DNA from: Gemmataceae bacterium
Lineage (GTDB): Bacteria; Planctomycetota; Planctomycetia; Gemmatales; Gemmataceae
Length of the DNA stretch: 64,000 nucleotides
Direction of reading: 5' to 3'
Assembly: GCA_003136315.1 (NCBI GenBank)
Contig: PLDW01000088.1
Location: 30,723-94,722 of the forward strand
The notes under the pieces are model-generated. The model worked only from the letters and a program-made list of their open reading frames with translations. It had not been told where the DNA came from and ran no database searches. The position numbers were made by a program, and so were the translations under genes. Every line of letters begins with the position of its first letter. The stretch's first letter is position 1. This document shows positions 60,721-64,000 of this stretch, piece by piece.

Positions 60721-61230
60721 TCAGGTTTCCGCCACCTCGGTCACGGTGAGATCCCGCTCCCACCCCTCGTTTTCCAGCTTGATGTGCTCCAACGCCACCG
60801 CGGTGCCACCGGCGTCGAGGTCGGGCAGTGCCTGATACTCCGACACCCAGCAGCGGTGGACGATGAACCGGTAAACGGTCTGCCCCTCCTCGTTTTGCAG
60901 CTCGATGCGAAGCTCTTGGCGCAGGTTGAGCAGCGACGTGTTGGCAGCGCCTTGGTCCAGCACCTGGGCCGCATTGGCCCAGTTCTGGAAATCGATGTCG
61001 TAGGTCAATCCGCGTTCAAGGGTGATCGCGTCGTAAGACGTGCGTCCCAGCCCCTTGAGCGTGATGGCGTTGCCTCCCTCGTTGTATTCGATGGGCTTGG
61101 ACGAGCGCTTCAGCGAGCTGACCTTGCTGACCCCCGCCACCGCCTGGGTGGTCGATCCGATATACACCAGGAAACGGTATGCCGAGTACGGGTTATAGCG
61201 GTTCGTGTTGACCGAGAACGGCTTGCCCAT
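60721..61230 (-). CDS. eCIS inner tube protein (Afp1/Afp5-like)
   Basis: A 169-residue member of the gp19-like tube family with NPYSAYRFLVYIGSTTQAVAGVSKVSSL, KGLGRTSYDAITLERGLTYDIDFQNWA and VALEHIKLENEGWERDL, the last a typical C-terminal signature. Hexameric rings stack to form the inner tube that carries cargo. GAGGT lies seven bases before the ATG. Only one tube gene is seen, while Afp has two. Confidence 0.95.
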   Translation of the reverse strand: MGKPFSVNTNRYNPYSAYRFLVYIGSTTQAVAGVSKVSSLKRSSKPIEYNEGGNAITLKGLGRTSYDAITLERGLTYDIDFQNWANAAQVLDQGAANTSLLNLRQELRIELQNEEGQTVYRFIVHRCWVSEYQALPDLDAGGTAVALEHIKLENEGWERDLTVTEVAET

Positions 61231-61267
61231 GGTGCGACCTCACAAACGAGCGGTGGTAAATTATTCT

Positions 61268-61288
61268 CCGCCGGGACGAACCCGGCGG
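61268..61288 (-). promoter_or_regulatory. Hairpin between sheath and tube genes
   Basis: CCGCCGGG / CCCGGCGG form a perfect eight-base stem with a five-base loop in the 79-bp space after the sheath stop. No T-run follows. Such a hairpin could protect or partly attenuate transcripts, allowing different sheath and tube amounts. Confidence 0.45.
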
Positions 61289-61309
61289 TTCACGTTTTGT
61301 CAGTGCTTA

Positions 61310-63100
61310 TTACGATGTCTGGGTTTGCCCAGCGAGCTGAGCGATCTGGATGATGACAAACTCCGCAGGCTTTAGCGGCGCGAAGGCGACCACGATGTTC
61401 ACGACCCCGTTGTCGATATCGGTCTGTGTGGTCGTGCTGCTGTCGCACTTCACCTGAAACGCCTGGCTCGGGGTTGTCCCCTGGAACGCCCCCTGCCGAT
61501 ACAGGCCGAGCATAAATGCCTGGATACTTGTGACGATCGCCGTCCATAGTGGCTCGGCGTTGGGCTCGAAGACGACCCAGCCGAGGTTCAAGTACAGTGT
61601 TTGTTCCAGGAACAGTGCCATCCGCCGCACGGGAACATACTTCCACTGTGCGAAGGCCGTGTTGAACGCGACCGAAGTGCGAGCGCCCCAGACGACCGGC
61701 GGGATGCTGGGGAACTTGCGAATGCAGTTGATCCCGAGCTGGTTGAGCACGCCCTGACGCGAGTCGGTCATCTGCCCGCTGGGTACGACATCAATGATGT
61801 TGGTGAGTGTCGTCGCCAGCCCGGCCGGTGCCTTCCACACACCACGGCTGGTGTCGGTGGAGGCGAAGATGCCGGCGACAGTCGCGCTGGGCGGGATATA
61901 GATCGTCTGTCCCGACTGCGGATCGGAGGACTGCAGGTAGGGGAAATAGAGGGCACTGTTCGGGCTGCTGTTGGAAATCGGGGTATCTCCAACCCCGTTA
62001 AAGTCGTCCTGGATCAGCGTACTGTTCGGCGGGACTGTGCCATCCGCAGAGGCATTGATTGGCGGGTCCATGATAAGAAAGGCGAGCTTGCGCTCGCAGA
62101 AGCCGACCGCAGCTTCCAGCACGGCAAAGTCAGAGACGCCAGGGATGACCATCAGATTGAAAATGGACAGTTTGTCCAGCGCTGTGTCGGCTTGCAGGAC
62201 AGCCGTGAAATCGCCTGTGTTGAAGATAAGGCCCCCTTCGGGAGGGGCGGCAGTGGGGGCATTGGCGGGAACGGGGGGAACGCCAGGAAGGACGATGGGG
62301 GGAGAGAGCAAGAGCCCACTCGGCAGAGGGAGCGACATGGGGAACAGAGTCATTCCCATTGGCGGTAGCGGGGGGTACAATACGTTTGATGGGGGGGGCG
62401 AGACCGTAACCAGGGAGGAGGCACCGAGTTTGTAAAAGAGGTAATTCGGGTTCAGTTGATTCAGATTATTGTTAATATATTGTGTAAAAAGACTTACCTG
62501 GCGATAAGACTCTGTGATTGACTGAACTGTAATATTAGCTTGAATGGCAGCTAATGTAGGACCGTAGGTGATGAGCACGTCGACGAGCGTGTCAGTTGGT
62601 TGGGACACAGAGCTGGACGCCGGCACCGAAGATTGTACGGTTGTCGGATTGCTGAATGTTACTTGCATTTGGTGGTTAGCATCGGTAATTTCGGTGGCCA
62701 TGAAAGTCACCGGGCCGAGTGTCAGAGTTGCCCCGGTGATTGGGATGGCTGTCAAGTTGCCCAACGTCTTGTTGGGTTGGAGCGAGGGTGGGAGACCGAC
62801 GACCCAGGCGATCCCGCCACCGTTGAGGAAGAACTGGTTGACTGCATTGGCAAGGTCACCGAAGCAACCCTGAGACTGGTCATACGCGAAAACATCGCTC
62901 TGGAAGAAGCCGCCGAAATTCGTCTCATAGTCGGTGAAGCTAAAGAGTTCGATCGGCTTCCTGAAGTTCACCGTTGGGGTCTTGAGCGGGTGCGGGTAAC
63001 CAATGAAGACCGTGACCGAGGTCGGGGCGGCGGTGATCGTGTGGGTGGAACTGGGTAGTTCTTCGATGTAGAGGCCTGGATACGTCGGGTTGACTGGCAT
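61310..63100 (-). CDS. eCIS contractile sheath protein (Afp2-4-like)
   Basis: A 596-residue sheath protein. The start PTYPGLYIEELPSSTHTI, followed by TSVTVFIG and FTDYETNFGGF, is the classic sheath N-terminus. The C-terminal domain has WGARTSVAFNTAFAQWKYVPVRRMALFLEQTLYLNLGWVVFEPN and AFQVKCDSSTTTQTDIDNGVVNIVVAFAPLKPAEFVIIQIAQLAG, the extended arm that links neighbours. A variable middle holds Pro-rich loops. AGGAG lies six bases before the ATG. It is the only sheath gene and the first gene of the cluster. Confidence 0.96.
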   Translation of the reverse strand: MPVNPTYPGLYIEELPSSTHTITAAPTSVTVFIGYPHPLKTPTVNFRKPIELFSFTDYETNFGGFFQSDVFAYDQSQGCFGDLANAVNQFFLNGGGIAWVVGLPPSLQPNKTLGNLTAIPITGATLTLGPVTFMATEITDANHQMQVTFSNPTTVQSSVPASSSVSQPTDTLVDVLITYGPTLAAIQANITVQSITESYRQVSLFTQYINNNLNQLNPNYLFYKLGASSLVTVSPPPSNVLYPPLPPMGMTLFPMSLPLPSGLLLSPPIVLPGVPPVPANAPTAAPPEGGLIFNTGDFTAVLQADTALDKLSIFNLMVIPGVSDFAVLEAAVGFCERKLAFLIMDPPINASADGTVPPNSTLIQDDFNGVGDTPISNSSPNSALYFPYLQSSDPQSGQTIYIPPSATVAGIFASTDTSRGVWKAPAGLATTLTNIIDVVPSGQMTDSRQGVLNQLGINCIRKFPSIPPVVWGARTSVAFNTAFAQWKYVPVRRMALFLEQTLYLNLGWVVFEPNAEPLWTAIVTSIQAFMLGLYRQGAFQGTTPSQAFQVKCDSSTTTQTDIDNGVVNIVVAFAPLKPAEFVIIQIAQLAGQTQTS

Positions 63101-64000
63101 GACAGCTCCTGGTCGTTTGCCGCCCCTGCGGCTCGTTGGCTCAAGTCGGTGGCGAGGGCAACCGGTCGTTCACAACCGTGTGAACGATCCAAGGAACGCG
63201 CTACCAAACAGTGCGAGGGTTCCTGCCTATCAACGGCTGGAAGAGTCGTGCAGCTCGTCACCCTGCAGACTCCTCACCAAAACCTGTTCGATTTCGCAAT
63301 AATGGGGGATCGTAATCCCCTTCGAATGGGATCGCAAGTAAAAAAAAGTCGCATTTACCAGAATTCGAGAACTCGGGGACTTCGTCAGTAAGCGGCTGAG
63401 CTAATTGTACCTTCGTAAGAATGAATTGATCGTCCTTTGCGATCACCCGAAGTCGTAACGCGGCTTCCGCGTCTCCAGGGATTGGGGACCGGAAATGGGC
63501 GAAACATCAGGTGGAAGATTGGCCCGGCAAGTACGGCCTTAAGAGGGCCGAATGCACCACCCAGCGATACCCCGGCCAGCGGCCTGGGCTTTAGGAAACG
63601 GCCTTTCATGCCGAACAATCGGATCACATGCCCCAGGCGGAAAACACCTCGTGATTGCGAACTCTTGCGACCATTCCTTCTCGGGCAGGCAACTTCTCCC
63701 AATAAGATGACCTGAATGATTGTTCCCAATGACATCCCGCTGCAGTGAGGGATTGGGGAGCTGGCCGCAAGCCGAGGCCAATGCGGTGTCACAGAAGGTT
63801 GGAAACCCCTTCCTTGAGTGAAACCATGAGGCAGGTGTGACGATTCCCACCCACAACCCCTGAACCTCGTCCCATTTGGAACACCCTCGAACGCCGCGTG
63901 AAACAGCCGAAGCGGGGCAACACAAAAAGTGTAACAGAATAGAGTTGTCAGAGTATCCAGGTGTCGCACAAGCGGGGGGCTTTGTCACAGAATGGGGTTT
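63101..64000. other. Region upstream of the eCIS cluster, no gene seen
   Basis: About 900 bases before the sheath gene carry no frame that resembles a protein; the 194-codon minus-strand frame at 63385-63969 has unusual composition and no ribosome-binding support. CGTTCAC / GTGAACG (63167-63173 and 63180-63186) makes a small inverted repeat about 70 bp upstream of the sheath start and could be an operator. The eCIS promoter should lie here. Confidence 0.5.

Noticed and set aside
34679..63100. Type VI secretion system or prophage
   Set aside because: No TssJLM membrane complex, ClpV, capsid, portal, terminase or lysis genes; the ATPase and DUF4255 cap are eCIS-type.
63385..63969. 194-codon minus-strand frame upstream of the sheath gene
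   Set aside because: No recognisable fold, ribosome-binding site or composition like the neighbours.

Overview
The window reads as high-GC chromosomal DNA from a planctomycete, most likely of the Gemmataceae. The support is indirect: a Ser/Thr kinase with TPRs, a giant beta-propeller surface protein whose N-terminus carries the planctomycete-type 'LENRLPPA' signature, long Pro/Ala-rich tails, and hairpin repeats of the kind scattered between planctomycete genes. No rRNA, tRNA, CRISPR array or integrase was seen.

Left part (1-16.4 kb) is ordinary chromosome: a truncated uncharacterised gene open at the left edge, a large inverted-repeat element, an NYN-LOTUS protein, an SDR oxidoreductase, a YjbR-like protein, a 38-residue lipoprotein, glucose-6-phosphate isomerase (pgi), archaeal-type phosphoglycerate mutase (apgM), diaminopimelate decarboxylase (lysA), an exported protein with a receiver-like domain, a small unknown protein and a UxaA-type dehydratase. 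A two-gene cassette (DUF5678-like protein plus retropepsin-like protease) lies between two copies of the lysA start, the upstream copy being a decayed fragment.

Middle part (16.8-34.4 kb) looks like a surface module. It holds a transmembrane Ser/Thr kinase with TPRs, a 2855-residue exported protein built of 17 VCBS/FG-GAP repeats and 12 NHL repeats, a glycosyltransferase-glycosyltransferase-methyltransferase fusion, two AT-richer glycosyltransferase genes on the other strand, and the broken 5' end of another glycosyltransferase.

Right part (34.7-63.1 kb) is one long minus-strand cluster encoding an extracellular contractile injection system (eCIS, the Afp/PVC/MAC family). In transcription order: sheath, tube, a gp26-like zinc protein, a Pro-rich protein with two internal repeats, a small conserved protein, CIS-tube/LysM parts, hub (gpD), spike (gpV), PAAR-like tip, gp25, two gp6/J-like baseplate proteins, gpI fused to a beta-helix, a DUF6519 beta-helix protein, a DUF4255 cap protein, an AAA ATPase, and three paralogous DUF4157 proteins that are likely cargo. 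Most junctions are ATGA overlaps or gaps under 100 bp, so the structural genes are probably one operon. The three cargo genes share about 155 N-terminal residues and have unrelated C-termini, which points to a common loading/leader module with swapped effector domains. No obvious tape measure or separate fibre gene is present; beta-helix domains on baseplate-linked proteins may serve as fibres.
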